Positions 16,497 through 26,088 of a DNA stretch of 64,000 nucleotides are shown here, piece after piece; the stretch's first letter is position 1; each line of letters begins with the position of its first letter. Both the position numbers and the translations under genes were made by a program. Source of the stretch: Sphingobacteriales bacterium 46-32. Its GTDB lineage: Bacteria; Bacteroidota; Bacteroidia; Chitinophagales; Chitinophagaceae. The stretch spans positions 310,001-374,000 of the forward strand of contig MKTY01000024.1 of NCBI GenBank assembly GCA_001898485.1, given 5' to 3'. The notes under the pieces were generated by a model. The model made no database searches, was not told where the DNA came from, and worked only from the letters and a program-made list of their open reading frames with translations.

Positions 16497-18071
16497 TTAT
16501 TGCTTCGCTACACGCTCTGTAGCTATGATACCGTTTTGTCCAACCAGTTGCACCAGGTAGATGCCTTTGCTGAGTGAAGCAGCTTCTGCGATTGTTACGC
16601 TGTTGTAACCAGTGCTGATAGCGGCGGTTTTAGTAAGCTGAACCTGGCCGGCCATATTGAGCACCCGGATGCTGATTGTCTCACGGGTAGCAGACTGGTA
16701 GCTGATGCTGAACTGGCTGCTGAAAGGGTTGGGGGTTGTCTGAACTTTGATACCGTTTTTGTTGCCAAAACGTACCACACGTGTTTCAGACAGTTTCTCA
16801 GCACCGGTAGGCTCGATAGCGCGGATGCGGTAGTATACTGCAGCTGCCTGTGTATTTACCTGTTTGTCTTCGTAACGATAGTTGTTGGTAGTAGTGGCAG
16901 CCATAGTCTGAATTACAGAGAAATTATTACCATCGTAGCTGCGCTCGATTTCAAACTGGGTGCCATTGTCCTGCTCAGAAGACCAGGTAAGTACAGGAAT
17001 ATTGTTGGCTACGTTTACAAGGAAGTAGTTCCATTTTACAGGAAGGATGATCTCAGAACGGTAAGCCAGACCGCAGGAAGGGTATGCGCTGATCGTATCA
17101 GGGGCAGAGAAAGCGCGGTATACCACATTTTTACGCACATTACCAGACTGGTAATCGAAGATTGTGTTGTTATTGAGGCGGGTTACATCATATACATACA
17201 GTGTATCTGCTGTTGTACCATTCGTACCTACATTGCCTTTATTGATTTTAGTAGTGCCGGTAAAGTAGAAATAACCTTTACCGTTTACAGTGCCGTTATT
17301 TTCAAAATCGGCACTCTTTACGCGACCGGTAGCTGTGCTGGTAAAAGTACCGCTGTTAATAAATACAGCGTTATTGCGGGCACTGGTCACCCAAAACAGA
17401 CCATTATTCGTAAAAGTAGTACCGTTATTGATTTCCACACCGTTGTCGATTACTGTGCGGCAGTCATTGGCAAAATTGCCACCAGATACGGTAAGTTTAC
17501 CAGCTGTATATAATTTACCGGCATTGCTGATACGTGCGTTGTTGAATTCCAGATTGCCGCTCACTTCAATCACGTTATTGTTAGTGAGGTTAGAGCTGCT
17601 GCCCATATACATCGTGCTTTGGGCCTTGATGACGCCATCGTTTACCAGGTTGCTGCTGTTGAAGTCTACAGCACCTTTGAGGACGAGCAGGGCGCCATAA
17701 GCGTTAACGAATGTAGCATTACCACCCAGGTAAGTTTTACCGTTGATAGTGGTTTTACCATAATTGCTGATCGTAAAACGTGCAGACTGTCCGTCGAGGG
17801 CAGGCAGTGTTGCCTGACCTCGTACTATAATAGTACCCTGGAAGTAGCCAAAATTGCTGGGAGAGAAGCTAGCGCCCTCAGCCACAGTGATTTTGCCACC
17901 TTGTTGCCAGCTGTTTATTGAACCGGTAAAGGTACCAGACTTGATGAAGAGGCTATCGCCGTTGTTGATAGTGTAAGAAGAATTGCTGCCATTGTCTACA
18001 TAAGTACGCTGTGCGCTGGCAGAGAAACTAATAGTAATAACTAAGAGTAAAAGGGTAGAAATACGGATCAT
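16497..18071 (-). CDS. Secreted repeat-rich protein with T9SS C-terminal sorting domain
   Basis: 524 residues from the ATG at 18071 (MIRISTLLLLVITISFSASAQ). The open frame extends 45 codons further up, across the leader. After the signal peptide, residues 25-330 are Asn/Gly-rich short beta repeats (forms like NNGVIKA, SNAGKLYTAGK, FNNARI) that suggest a beta-solenoid. Residues 360-440 resemble a fibronectin type III-like module (TWSSEQDNGTQFEIERS). The C-terminus (about 450-524, VQTTPNPFSSQFSISY to KGIYLVQLVGQNGIIATERVAKQ) is a type A T9SS sorting domain, so the protein is exported and anchored or released at the surface. Confidence 0.9.
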   Translation of the reverse strand: MIRISTLLLLVITISFSASAQRTYVDNGSNSSYTINNGDSLFIKSGTFTGSINSWQQGGKITVAEGASFSPSNFGYFQGTIIVRGQATLPALDGQSARFTISNYGKTTINGKTYLGGNATFVNAYGALLVLKGAVDFNSSNLVNDGVIKAQSTMYMGSSSNLTNNNVIEVSGNLEFNNARISNAGKLYTAGKLTVSGGNFANDCRTVIDNGVEINNGTTFTNNGLFWVTSARNNAVFINSGTFTSTATGRVKSADFENNGTVNGKGYFYFTGTTKINKGNVGTNGTTADTLYVYDVTRLNNNTIFDYQSGNVRKNVVYRAFSAPDTISAYPSCGLAYRSEIILPVKWNYFLVNVANNIPVLTWSSEQDNGTQFEIERSYDGNNFSVIQTMAATTTNNYRYEDKQVNTQAAAVYYRIRAIEPTGAEKLSETRVVRFGNKNGIKVQTTPNPFSSQFSISYQSATRETISIRVLNMAGQVQLTKTAAISTGYNSVTIAEAASLSKGIYLVQLVGQNGIIATERVAKQ

Positions 18072-18175
18072 GTTGTTTTCACTTAGGGTTGAATTAATCG
18101 GGTATCGTTGGGATCGGATCTGATTACGAAGAAATCTTTCGATGTGTTTTACCTTGTTTCCCTCGTAATCTGACG

Positions 18176-18206
18176 CAAAGCTATTGCAGGAATTACGCAG
18201 ATGCAA
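18176..18206 (-). promoter_or_regulatory. Promoter of the T9SS cargo gene
   Basis: On the minus strand: TTG (18206-18204), 20 bases, TAGCTTTG (18183-18176). Both fit the Bacteroidota consensus. The leader is about 100 bases long and holds an inverted repeat, GATTACGA (18122-18129) and TCGTAATC (18163-18170), that could fold in the RNA. Confidence 0.65.
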
Positions 18207-18288
18207 TAGTAAAACTACTCACCCATTTATTATGAAAACAGCAAATATTAGTCTAATCGATTGTCTGTCATTTAATTTGAGGCAAGAA

Positions 18289-18319
18289 AAAGCCCGATAC
18301 TTTTTTTGTATCGGGCTTT
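18289..18319. terminator. Terminator of secA
   Basis: AAAGCCCGATAC (18289-18300), a loop of seven T, GTATCGGGCTTT (18308-18319). The stem ends in A/T runs on both sides, so it can work in either direction. It lies 24 bases after the secA stop. Confidence 0.9.
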
Positions 18320-18342
18320 GAATTTGATTTTTATCAATAAAA

Positions 18343-21300
18343 TCAGGCTTCTTTGCCGTGGCAGTTCTTGTACTTTTTACCACTTCCGCAGGGGCAGGGG
18401 GCATTCCTGTTGATCTTTGGAGCCACTTTTACGGGCTCCTGCCGGGGGACTTCGTTTTCATCAAACCGGTCACGCTCATTGGCTGCATAATCTTCCCCGG
18501 CAGCATCAATTTCGTCCTTATTGGCCGTCATTTTGCTGTAATCGGTCTTTTCCGGCCGGCCTTCGCGTAAAGGCACATTTTCCTGCTGCACTGGTATGCT
18601 GGCATGGCACAGGAAGGATACGATATCCTTATTTACCTCGGCATCCATATTTTTAAACTGCTGGAAAGCCTCACTTTTATAGATCACGAGCGGATCTTTC
18701 TGCTCGAGGTAAGCGTTCTGTACGCTTTGTTTGAGGTCATCCATAGCCCGGAGGTGCTCTTTCCAAGCATCATCTATCACCACCAGGGTAATTGTTTTTT
18801 CCAGAGCAGCCAGCAGCTCGGCTCCCTGTGATTGTACGGTTTTATCAAGCGGAGCCAGCACATTCAGACCTTTGCGCCCATCGGTAAAGGGTACCACCAC
18901 ATTTTCAATATGCTGGCCCTGTGTCTGACGGATGCCTGTAAATACAGGTATGGCCGCTTTACCTATTTCCGTTTTTTTACGGCTATAGTTTTCGCTGGCT
19001 TCCAGATAGAGTTTATCGATCAGCTGGTTGACATCACCTTTTTTGAATTCTTCCTCTGCGATCTGGGTATCAATACCAAAATTGACAATACAGGCCAGTT
19101 TGAATCCTTCATAATCAAGCTGTTCGCGGAAACCCGAAATAAGGCCTTCTGCCACCACGGCAAATGCGTTGTCGATATCGAGGGCCAGGCGCTCACCAAA
19201 CAGGGCATGCTGACGTTTGCTATAAATTACGTTCCGCTGTTTGTTCATTACATCATCATACTCCAGCAGGCGTTTCCGTATCCCAAAGTTATTTTCTTCT
19301 ACCTTCTTCTGGGCACGCTGAATGCTGTTGCTGATCATGCTATGCTGTATCACATCACCTTCCTTATAACCCAGTTTATCCATCAGCGAAGCAATACGCT
19401 CACTGCCAAACATCCGCATCAGGTCATCTTCGAGTGATACATAGAACTGTGAAGAACCGGGGTCGCCCTGGCGTCCGGCACGTCCACGCAGCTGGCGGTC
19501 AACCCGGCGGCTTTCGTGACGTTCCGTACCAATAATGGCCAAACCACCAGCTTCTTTTACACCGGGTCCCAGTTTGATATCCGTACCACGACCGGCCATG
19601 TTGGTGGCAATAGTCACCGCGCCGGAAAGACCGGCCTCGGCAACGATCTGTGCTTCACGGGCATGCTGTTTGGCATTGAGTACATTATGCGGAATTTTTT
19701 TCTGTGTCAGCATCCGCGCCAGCAATTCACTGATCTCTACTGAAGTAGTACCTACCAGCACGGGCCGGCCGGCATTGCGCAGGTTTTCGATCTCATCAAT
19801 GACGGCCTTGTATTTTTCCCGTTTGGTTTTAAATACAAGATCCTGCCGGTCGTCGCGGATCATCTTGAGGTTGGTGGGAATCGAAACCACATCCAGTTTA
19901 TAGATGCTCCAGAACTCAGCAGCTTCTGTTTCGGCTGTACCGGTCATACCACAAAGCTTGTGATACATCCGGAAATAATTTTGCAGGGTAATGGTGGCAT
20001 AGGTTTGTGTAGCGGCTTCAATTTTCACACTTTCCTTTGCTTCAATAGCCTGGTGCAGACCATCTGAATAGCGGCGGCCATCGAGGATACGACCGGTTTG
20101 CTCATCCACAATTTTGATTGCACCGTCCATTACCACGTATTCCACATCTTTTTCAAAAAGGGTATAGGCTTTCAGTAATTGCTGTACGGTATGAATACGA
20201 TCGGCTTTCTGCGCGTAATCGTTGAGGATAACTTCTTTCTGCTGTAGCTTTTCTTCATTACTTAATCCGGCTTTTTCGATCTCTGCGAGTTTTACACCAA
20301 TATCAGGCAGCACAAAGAATTCAGCATCTTCACCGGCACGTGTGATAGTATTGAGGCCTTTATCGGTCAGGTCTACAGAGTTTTGTTTTTCATCGATGTG
20401 AAACAGCAGTTCCTCATCCACGATGCGCATATTGCGCTGCTGATCCTGCAGGTAATAGTTTTCAGCCTTCTGAAGTTTTACACGGATACCGGGTTCGCTC
20501 AGGAATTTGATCAGGGGGCCATATTTGGGAAGACCTCTGAATGCACGGAAGAGATGCAGGCCTCCTGTTTTGGGATCATCTTCTCCTTTTTCAATCAGTT
20601 TTTTGGCTTCATTGAGGCTGTAGCGTACGATACGTTCCTGCTCATGCACCAGTTGTTGAATACGGGGTTTGTGTACATGAAACTGCTGCTCATCTGCACG
20701 GGCCACAGGACCGGAAATGATCAGCGGTGTACGTGCGTCATCAATCAATACGGAGTCGACCTCATCCACCATAGCAAAATGGTGACCACGCTGTACCATT
20801 TCTTCGGCAGAGTGCACCATGTTGTCGCGCAGGTAGTCGAAACCAAATTCATTATTGGTGCCATAAGTGATATCGGCCAGGTAGGCCTTGCGGCGATCAT
20901 CACTGTTGGGCTGATGTTTATCGATACAGTCTACCTGCAATCCGAGCCATTCAAAGATGGGACCATTCCATTCCTGGTCACGACGGGCGAGGTAATCGTT
21001 TACTGTTACAATATGCACGCCTTCACCGGGCAGGGCATTGAGGTAAGCGGGCAAGGTAGATACAAGGGTTTTACCTTCACCGGTAGCCATTTCGGAAATC
21101 TTACCCTGATGCAATACGGTACCGCCGATCAGCTGTACATCATAATGCACCATATTCCAGGTAACGGTGGCGCCTGCAGCCGTCCAGGAGTTTTTAAAAT
21201 AAACTTTATCTCCATCAATACGGATATAGTCTTTTTTCACACTCAGCTGACGGTCGAGGTCGGTCGCAGTGGCTTCCACTTCCGGATTGTCTTTGAAGCG

Positions 21301-21663
21301 GCGGGCGGTTTCCTTGATAACGGCAAATGCTTCGGGTAATATCTTTTCCAGGATTTCTTCGATCTGTTTATTCCGGTCTTTTTTCAGTTTATCCACTTCC
21401 TGGTAGATGGCATCTTTACCCGACAGATCGCTGAAGGGGAGTGCTTCGGCCTCCTTGTTGCGGGCTTCAATGTTGCTGTCAATTTCTTTCAGGTGCTCGC
21501 GTATACGCTGGCGGAATTCCTGGGTTTTGTTACGAAGCTGATCATGGCTCAGGCTGGCAAAAGAGGCAAAATGCTGATTGACCTGCTCCACAATGGGCAG
21601 GATTTTCTTAACATCCTTGTCTGATTTGTTGCCGCCAAACAGTTTGGAAATAATTCCGAGCAT
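18343..21663 (-). CDS. secA: Preprotein translocase ATPase SecA
   Basis: 1106 residues, the long form usual in Bacteroidota (E. coli SecA has 901). SecA drives secreted proteins through SecYEG using ATP. Visible are Walker A GEGKT (195-199), DEVD (300-303), the variable insert between about 325 and 480, and the second ATPase half with TNMAGRGTDIKLG and QLRGRAGRQGDPGSS. The C-terminal zinc motif (CPCGSGKKYKNCHG) binds SecB or ribosomes. The frame is intact. It is a single-gene unit with its own terminator and a TATCTTTG box upstream. Confidence 0.97.
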   Translation of the reverse strand: MLGIISKLFGGNKSDKDVKKILPIVEQVNQHFASFASLSHDQLRNKTQEFRQRIREHLKEIDSNIEARNKEAEALPFSDLSGKDAIYQEVDKLKKDRNKQIEEILEKILPEAFAVIKETARRFKDNPEVEATATDLDRQLSVKKDYIRIDGDKVYFKNSWTAAGATVTWNMVHYDVQLIGGTVLHQGKISEMATGEGKTLVSTLPAYLNALPGEGVHIVTVNDYLARRDQEWNGPIFEWLGLQVDCIDKHQPNSDDRRKAYLADITYGTNNEFGFDYLRDNMVHSAEEMVQRGHHFAMVDEVDSVLIDDARTPLIISGPVARADEQQFHVHKPRIQQLVHEQERIVRYSLNEAKKLIEKGEDDPKTGGLHLFRAFRGLPKYGPLIKFLSEPGIRVKLQKAENYYLQDQQRNMRIVDEELLFHIDEKQNSVDLTDKGLNTITRAGEDAEFFVLPDIGVKLAEIEKAGLSNEEKLQQKEVILNDYAQKADRIHTVQQLLKAYTLFEKDVEYVVMDGAIKIVDEQTGRILDGRRYSDGLHQAIEAKESVKIEAATQTYATITLQNYFRMYHKLCGMTGTAETEAAEFWSIYKLDVVSIPTNLKMIRDDRQDLVFKTKREKYKAVIDEIENLRNAGRPVLVGTTSVEISELLARMLTQKKIPHNVLNAKQHAREAQIVAEAGLSGAVTIATNMAGRGTDIKLGPGVKEAGGLAIIGTERHESRRVDRQLRGRAGRQGDPGSSQFYVSLEDDLMRMFGSERIASLMDKLGYKEGDVIQHSMISNSIQRAQKKVEENNFGIRKRLLEYDDVMNKQRNVIYSKRQHALFGERLALDIDNAFAVVAEGLISGFREQLDYEGFKLACIVNFGIDTQIAEEEFKKGDVNQLIDKLYLEASENYSRKKTEIGKAAIPVFTGIRQTQGQHIENVVVPFTDGRKGLNVLAPLDKTVQSQGAELLAALEKTITLVVIDDAWKEHLRAMDDLKQSVQNAYLEQKDPLVIYKSEAFQQFKNMDAEVNKDIVSFLCHASIPVQQENVPLREGRPEKTDYSKMTANKDEIDAAGEDYAANERDRFDENEVPRQEPVKVAPKINRNAPCPCGSGKKYKNCHGKEA

Positions 21664-21771
21664 GGTTCAATATTGTTGTGTCTTATAATTATATATGCCT
21701 CTACGGGCAGTGACCGTTTCCCCTGTCAAAAAAAATGCTACAATCCTTTTAGAGTCAATTTGGCAGGATGG

Positions 21772-21779
21772 CAAAGATA
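21772..21779 (-). promoter_or_regulatory. -7 promoter box of secA
   Basis: TATCTTTG on the minus strand. It would give a leader of about 105 bases. An inverted repeat, CATACCCTC (21799-21807) and GAGGGTATG (21828-21836), lies just upstream, between the divergent secA and lipoprotein genes. Confidence 0.5.
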
Positions 21780-21905
21780 AGGCATTGCCCAACCTGCTCA
21801 TACCCTCATTTGGCAATTTCAGGGCTGGAGGGTATGGGTATTTACCGATTCTTTAACTTACTTTGCCCGCACCTCCAGTATTAACAGCTGTAATAATAGT
21901 TTGCT

Positions 21906-22607
21906 ATGCGTTTTATCCGGTTGATATATACTGCACTTGCAGTTAGTCTGTTTTTCTTATTCGCCTGCAACAATGCTGAAATCGGCAATAGTGGGGATGT
22001 GAATCCGGATGCTGTATACATGGATTACCGGGTGGCGGGTTATAATGATGAAGAAGAGGTAACAGTAGTGCTGCAGTTTAAATATGCCGGACCTTTCGGA
22101 ACAACCCTGGTGCTGGAACCGCCCAGCCAGGTGCTTTTTGATGGCGAAGCGCTTGCCGTAGACAGTTCCCGTTTTTCCGGTGCATATTATGAGATAAGGT
22201 TGCCGCTGGAGTCTTTTAAAGGCAGCCATCATATTTCCTATACCGATCTGTCGGGGAAAAAGTATGAGGAAAATTTTGAATTCCCGTTTTTCCATACGGT
22301 CGATTCATTGCCGCGTACTATACAACCTGTTGATTTTGAGTTTAAAATTGCCGGATTGGCGGAGGAAGACAGCTTGCACGTAGTGCTCACAGACACCGCC
22401 TGGGCCAGCCGGGGCATAGATACATTTCAACGGGTTGGAAAAGGGCAGCTGGTTATTCCCGGCGGGCAGCTATCGGCTCTTAGCCGTGGGCCGGTTCACC
22501 TCGAAATGGTGTGTAATAAGGACTTGCCGCTGCAGCAAACCACCCGTGAGGGCGGAAAATTGCAGCTAACCTATACCCTGAGGCACCGGTTTGAGCTCAA
22601 AGACTGA
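21906..22607 (+). CDS. Hypothetical lipoprotein
   Basis: 233 residues. The signal MRFIRLIYTALAVSLFFLFAC places the lipidated Cys at 21 (lipobox LFAC). The mature part is beta-rich and acidic (YMDYRVAGYNDEEEVTVVLQFKYAG and LVLEPPSQVLFDGEAL). No family is recognised. It is divergent from secA and 185 bases upstream of atpG, which has its own promoter box, so it is probably its own unit. Confidence 0.75.
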   Translation: MRFIRLIYTALAVSLFFLFACNNAEIGNSGDVNPDAVYMDYRVAGYNDEEEVTVVLQFKYAGPFGTTLVLEPPSQVLFDGEALAVDSSRFSGAYYEIRLPLESFKGSHHISYTDLSGKKYEENFEFPFFHTVDSLPRTIQPVDFEFKIAGLAEEDSLHVVLTDTAWASRGIDTFQRVGKGQLVIPGGQLSALSRGPVHLEMVCNKDLPLQQTTREGGKLQLTYTLRHRFELKD

Positions 22608-22682
22608 TATACTGGTTGTTCCCGGCTTATCCACATAGCAGTCATTTTTATTTTTACTGCTGGAAAATTAGCCGTCTACCCA

Positions 22683-22690
22683 TACCTTTG
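22683..22690 (+). promoter_or_regulatory. -7 promoter box of atpG
   Basis: TACCTTTG fits TAnnTTTG. Transcription would begin near 22695, leaving a leader of about 100 bases before the atpG ATG (22793). No clear -33 box. Confidence 0.5.
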
Positions 22691-22792
22691 CCGCCGAAAA
22701 TCGGCCTGTTGGCCAAACCCGTTAGCGGGTATGGGAGAATGATCCCGGTTTTTGTCTCTAACTAATTTATTTATAAACGATTAATACCTACA

Positions 22793-23674
22793 ATGGCTGG
22801 TCAGTTAAAAGAGGTGCGTAACCGGATCAAATCGGTACAAAGCACACAGCAGATCACAAAAGCAATGAAGATGGTGAGTGCAGCCAAGCTGCGTCGTGCC
22901 CAGGATGCTATTGTGCAAATGCGTCCTTATGCCAAAAAGCTGCAGGAACTGCTCAGCAATATTGTCAGCAACAGCGAAGGTGAAGTGGGTATGAAACTGG
23001 CAGAGGAACGTCCTGTAGAAAAAGTGCTGATCATTCTGATGACCAGTGACCGCGGTCTGGCAGGTGCCTTCAATACCAATCTGATTAAACTGGCTAAATC
23101 CACTATTAATACACAATATGCCAGCCAGCTCAGAAAAGGCAATGTAACGATCTGGGGTGTTGGTAAAAAAGGATACGAGCATTTTGCCAAAAGCGGTTAT
23201 CAGGCCGATGCAACCTTCAAAGATCTTTTCCTGAATCTGAGCTTTGAAAATGTACAAAAAATCTCACTGGCTGCTATGAAGGCATTTGAAGAAAAGCAGT
23301 TTGATGTAGTTGAGATTGTATACAGTCAGTTCCGCAACGCCGCCATTCAGCGTTTTGAAGTAGAGCGTTTTCTTCCCATCCCCAAAGTGGCCAAAAAAGA
23401 AGGCGACAAAAAAGCCGACTTCATTTTTGATCCCAGCAAGGAAGAACTCGTAGCCGAACTCATGCCCAAAATCCTGAACACACAATTATATAAGGCAGCT
23501 CTGGATACACATGCTTCCGAACATGGTGCCCGTATGACCGCCATGGACAAAGCAAGTGAGAATGCCAATGAAATGCTGCGCTCCCTGAAAATTTCCTATA
23601 ACCGCGCCCGTCAGGCTGCCATCACCACCGAACTTACCGAGATCGTTAGTGGTGCTGCCGCGCTCCAGGGATAA
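22793..23674 (+). CDS. atpG: ATP synthase F1 gamma subunit
   Basis: 293 residues. Central rotor shaft of F1. The N-terminal helix (GQLKEVRNRIKSVQSTQQITKAMKMVSAAKL, about 3-33) and the C-terminal helix (NEMLRSLKISYNRARQAAITTELTEIVSGAAAL) are the two halves of the coiled-coil shaft. Between them is the alpha/beta domain with LIILMTSDRGLAGAFNTNL. An insertion near 200-215 (KVAKKEGDKKADFIFD) is common in this phylum. No other ATP synthase gene is next to it, so atpG has been separated from at least its immediate usual neighbour, atpA. Confidence 0.96.
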   Translation: MAGQLKEVRNRIKSVQSTQQITKAMKMVSAAKLRRAQDAIVQMRPYAKKLQELLSNIVSNSEGEVGMKLAEERPVEKVLIILMTSDRGLAGAFNTNLIKLAKSTINTQYASQLRKGNVTIWGVGKKGYEHFAKSGYQADATFKDLFLNLSFENVQKISLAAMKAFEEKQFDVVEIVYSQFRNAAIQRFEVERFLPIPKVAKKEGDKKADFIFDPSKEELVAELMPKILNTQLYKAALDTHASEHGARMTAMDKASENANEMLRSLKISYNRARQAAITTELTEIVSGAAALQG

Positions 23675-23757
23675 TACGTGGTATTGTTCAGGTACTTTAA
23701 CCCCCTTCTTCAGGGGCAAAGAGATACCTAAAACCAGCTGCATCCAGACAGGTCAGT

Positions 23758-23811
23758 TATCCGCATTGACCCGTGGAAAATGTGAATAACCTCATTTGAC
23801 CTCTTAGGTCA
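23758..23811. other. Intergenic sites: DnaA-box-like cluster and a palindrome
   Basis: Between atpG and scpB lie TTATCCGCA (23758-23766) and TGTGAATAA (23781-23789, reverse complement TTATTCACA), followed by the perfect inverted repeat TGACCT-CTT-AGGTCA (23797-23811). The palindrome could be an operator for scpB or a weak hairpin. No function is proven. Confidence 0.35.
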
Positions 23812-23884
23812 TTATGGCTATTTTGCCAGTCCAATTCAAGTTTTTTTTGACACTGGACCTTATTCGTATAACCTGATTTTGTAG

Positions 23885-24637
23885 ATGGAAATAACAAATC
23901 TGATACCGCATATTGAAGCGCTGGTTTTTGCAAGCGATAAGCCTCTTACCTCACTGGATATCACTGAGCTGGTAAATAATGCCTTTGGCTTCATGGAAGA
24001 TAAGATCACCCTTGACCAGGTAGAATCTGCCATTGAGGGTGTGCAGGAGAAGTACAACACCGAGTTTTATCCATTCGAGCTTCGTCAGAGTGGCGGAGGC
24101 TGGCAATTCCTTACCAAAAGAGATTATCATAAAACCATTGCCCAGCTCAATGGCGATAAATTCCTGAAAAGGTTATCGGCAGCAGCACTGGAAACCCTGG
24201 CCATCATTGCATATAAACAACCGGTGACAAAGGGAGAGATCGAAGCTATCCGTGGTGTAAGCTCCGACTATGCAGTTCAGAAACTGCTCGAAAAAGAACT
24301 GATCATCATCAGTGGCCGCAATGAAAAATTGCCGGGTCACCCGCTTGTATATTGCACTTCCAAAAACTTCATGGACTACTTTGGTCTCAACTCGGCCGAT
24401 GATCTTCCCAAAATCAAAGAGGTACTGGCTGAGCAACTCGTAGAGCCAACCATTATGAAGGATACTGTGCCCGGTGAAGAATCAGAAGCCGAAGGTTCGG
24501 CCGAGGGTTCGGCCGAAGAAAATACAGCCGGTCAGCCCGAAGACCTTACAGAAGGCGAACTCGTGGCTATGTCTGTTTCTGAAGACGGCGAACTGGTTGA
24601 GAAGCCGGAAGCTGACAACAACGAAGCAGAAGCCTGA
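23885..24637 (+). CDS. scpB: Segregation and condensation protein B
   Basis: 250 residues. The first 185 residues match ScpB, with two winged-helix domains (HIEALVFASDKPLTSLDI; LSAAALETLAIIAYKQPVTKGEIEAIRGVSSDYAVQKLLEKELI; GHPLVYCTSKNFMDYFGL). ScpB works with ScpA and Smc to compact and separate chromosomes. Residues about 195-250 are an acidic, low-complexity extension with repeated EGSAEGSAEE-like units, longer than in the core family and probably disordered. Confidence 0.94.
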   Translation: MEITNLIPHIEALVFASDKPLTSLDITELVNNAFGFMEDKITLDQVESAIEGVQEKYNTEFYPFELRQSGGGWQFLTKRDYHKTIAQLNGDKFLKRLSAAALETLAIIAYKQPVTKGEIEAIRGVSSDYAVQKLLEKELIIISGRNEKLPGHPLVYCTSKNFMDYFGLNSADDLPKIKEVLAEQLVEPTIMKDTVPGEESEAEGSAEGSAEENTAGQPEDLTEGELVAMSVSEDGELVEKPEADNNEAEA

Positions 24638-24735
24638 GAGGCGTCACTTCTTCCATTTAATAAGTAGAGTATTAAATTAACCACAATGGTCTTAATCGGC
24701 CTGTGCTTAGTCGTGTGTAATTGATACGGCTGCTG

Positions 24736-24743
24736 TATCTTCG
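24736..24743 (+). promoter_or_regulatory. -7 promoter box of lysA
   Basis: TATCTTCG (variant TAnnTTYG) ends 6 bases before the lysA ATG at 24750. A TTG lies at 24721-24723, but the 12-base gap is short. If this is used, the leader is only a base or two. Confidence 0.4.
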
Positions 24744-24749
24744 CTCACT

Positions 24750-25958
24750 ATGTCCGCAAATTCATTATCGAACAGCCAGCTGCTGCAGGCAGCCGAACAT
24801 TTTGGCACTCCACTGTACGTTTATCACGCCGAAAAAATTCAGGAACAGTACAACCGCCTTACCGCTGCCTTTAAGGATAGTAATGTGGTATTTTACTATG
24901 CCTGTAAAGCGCTTACCAATGTAAATATTCTGCGGTACATCCACTCGCTTGGCGCAAACGCAGATTGCAGTTCGATCAATGAAGTGAAGCTGGCATTATA
25001 TGCAGGATTCCCCCCAGCCCGTGTATTGTATACGTCAAATGGTATCGCCTTCGATGAAATCGAAGAAGCTGTATCTCTGGGCGTAAGTGTCAATATTGAC
25101 AGCCTGTCTAATCTGGAGAAATTTGGTCGTCGTTTTGGTCATAGCTATCCGGTTGGTATACGGCTTCGTCCCAATATCATGGCAGGTGGTAATATCAAGA
25201 TATCTACCGGTCATGATAAAAGTAAATTCGGTATTCCCGTGGAGCAACTGCCACAGCTACTGCAACTGGTTAAAGAATTTCAGTTGAATATATCCAATCT
25301 TCATATCCATACCGGCAGCGATATAAAGGATGCCGATGTGTTTGTAAAAGGAATAGAGGTACTGTTCGATATCATTCCTCATTTTCCTGAACTGAAGTCG
25401 GTCGATCTGGGAGGAGGTTTCAAGGTGCCTTATAAAGAAGGTGATGGTGAAACCGATATGATATTGCTGGGACAAAAAGTAAAAGAAGCGTTTGATAGCC
25501 ATCCTCAGGCCAGCCAGTTGCAGATATGGTTTGAGCCCGGCAAGTTTATGGTAAGTGAATGTGGTTACCTGATCACACAGGTAAATGTAATGAAGCAAAC
25601 CGCTGCCACACAGTTTGTGGGTGTCAACAGCGGTTTCAATCACCTGATACGCCCCATGTTTTATGATGCGTATCATCGTATAGCAAACCTCAGTAATCCC
25701 AACGGCCAGCTCAACACCTACACCATTACCGGTAATATCTGCGAGACAGATACTTTTGCATGGGATCGTGCCTTGCCCGAAATACGTGAAGGTGATTATC
25801 TCGTTTTTTACAACGCGGGCGCTTATGGTTTTGAAATGGCGAGCAATTTCAATTCGCGTTTCAAACCTGCCGAAGTACTGGTAAAAGACGGGGAGATGCA
25901 TCTCATACGCCGCAGAGATACGTTTGATGACTTGCTGCGCAATCAGCTTGAGCCGTAG
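24750..25958 (+). CDS. lysA: Diaminopimelate decarboxylase
   Basis: 402 residues. A fold III PLP enzyme that makes L-lysine from meso-diaminopimelate. PLP-binding Lys53 is in FYYACKALTN. HTGSDI (about 186-191) and GGGF (about 222-225) bind the phosphate, and the second-subunit Cys is in ITGNICETDTFA (about 331). The C-terminal YNAGAYGFEMASNFNSR motif is typical. The gene is followed by a large inverted repeat that separates it from the TonB receptor gene. Confidence 0.95.
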   Translation: MSANSLSNSQLLQAAEHFGTPLYVYHAEKIQEQYNRLTAAFKDSNVVFYYACKALTNVNILRYIHSLGANADCSSINEVKLALYAGFPPARVLYTSNGIAFDEIEEAVSLGVSVNIDSLSNLEKFGRRFGHSYPVGIRLRPNIMAGGNIKISTGHDKSKFGIPVEQLPQLLQLVKEFQLNISNLHIHTGSDIKDADVFVKGIEVLFDIIPHFPELKSVDLGGGFKVPYKEGDGETDMILLGQKVKEAFDSHPQASQLQIWFEPGKFMVSECGYLITQVNVMKQTAATQFVGVNSGFNHLIRPMFYDAYHRIANLSNPNGQLNTYTITGNICETDTFAWDRALPEIREGDYLVFYNAGAYGFEMASNFNSRFKPAEVLVKDGEMHLIRRRDTFDDLLRNQLEP

Positions 25959-25963
25959 TATAA

Positions 25964-26077
25964 GTTTAAAGGGCATAAAGAGTATAAAGGGTTTAAAGCG
26001 TAATTGTTTGTCTCTGTTTTAAAATATGTATAAGGCCCCTTTATACTCTTTAAACGCTTTAAACCCTTTATACCTTT
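25964..26077. repeat. TTTAAAG/TATAAAG inverted repeat (mosaic repeat, third type)
   Basis: Arms GTATAAAGGGTTTAAAGCGT (25982-26001) and its exact reverse complement (26054-26073) are flanked by further TTTAAAG and TATAAAG units. The 52-base loop lets it form a long hairpin. It follows lysA and may end its transcript. Confidence 0.8.
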
Positions 26078-26088
26078 CTAATCCGCTC

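Noticed and set aside
18219-18404. Minus-strand 61-codon frame next to secA
   Set aside because: It overlaps the conserved zinc-binding C-terminus of secA and the secA terminator.
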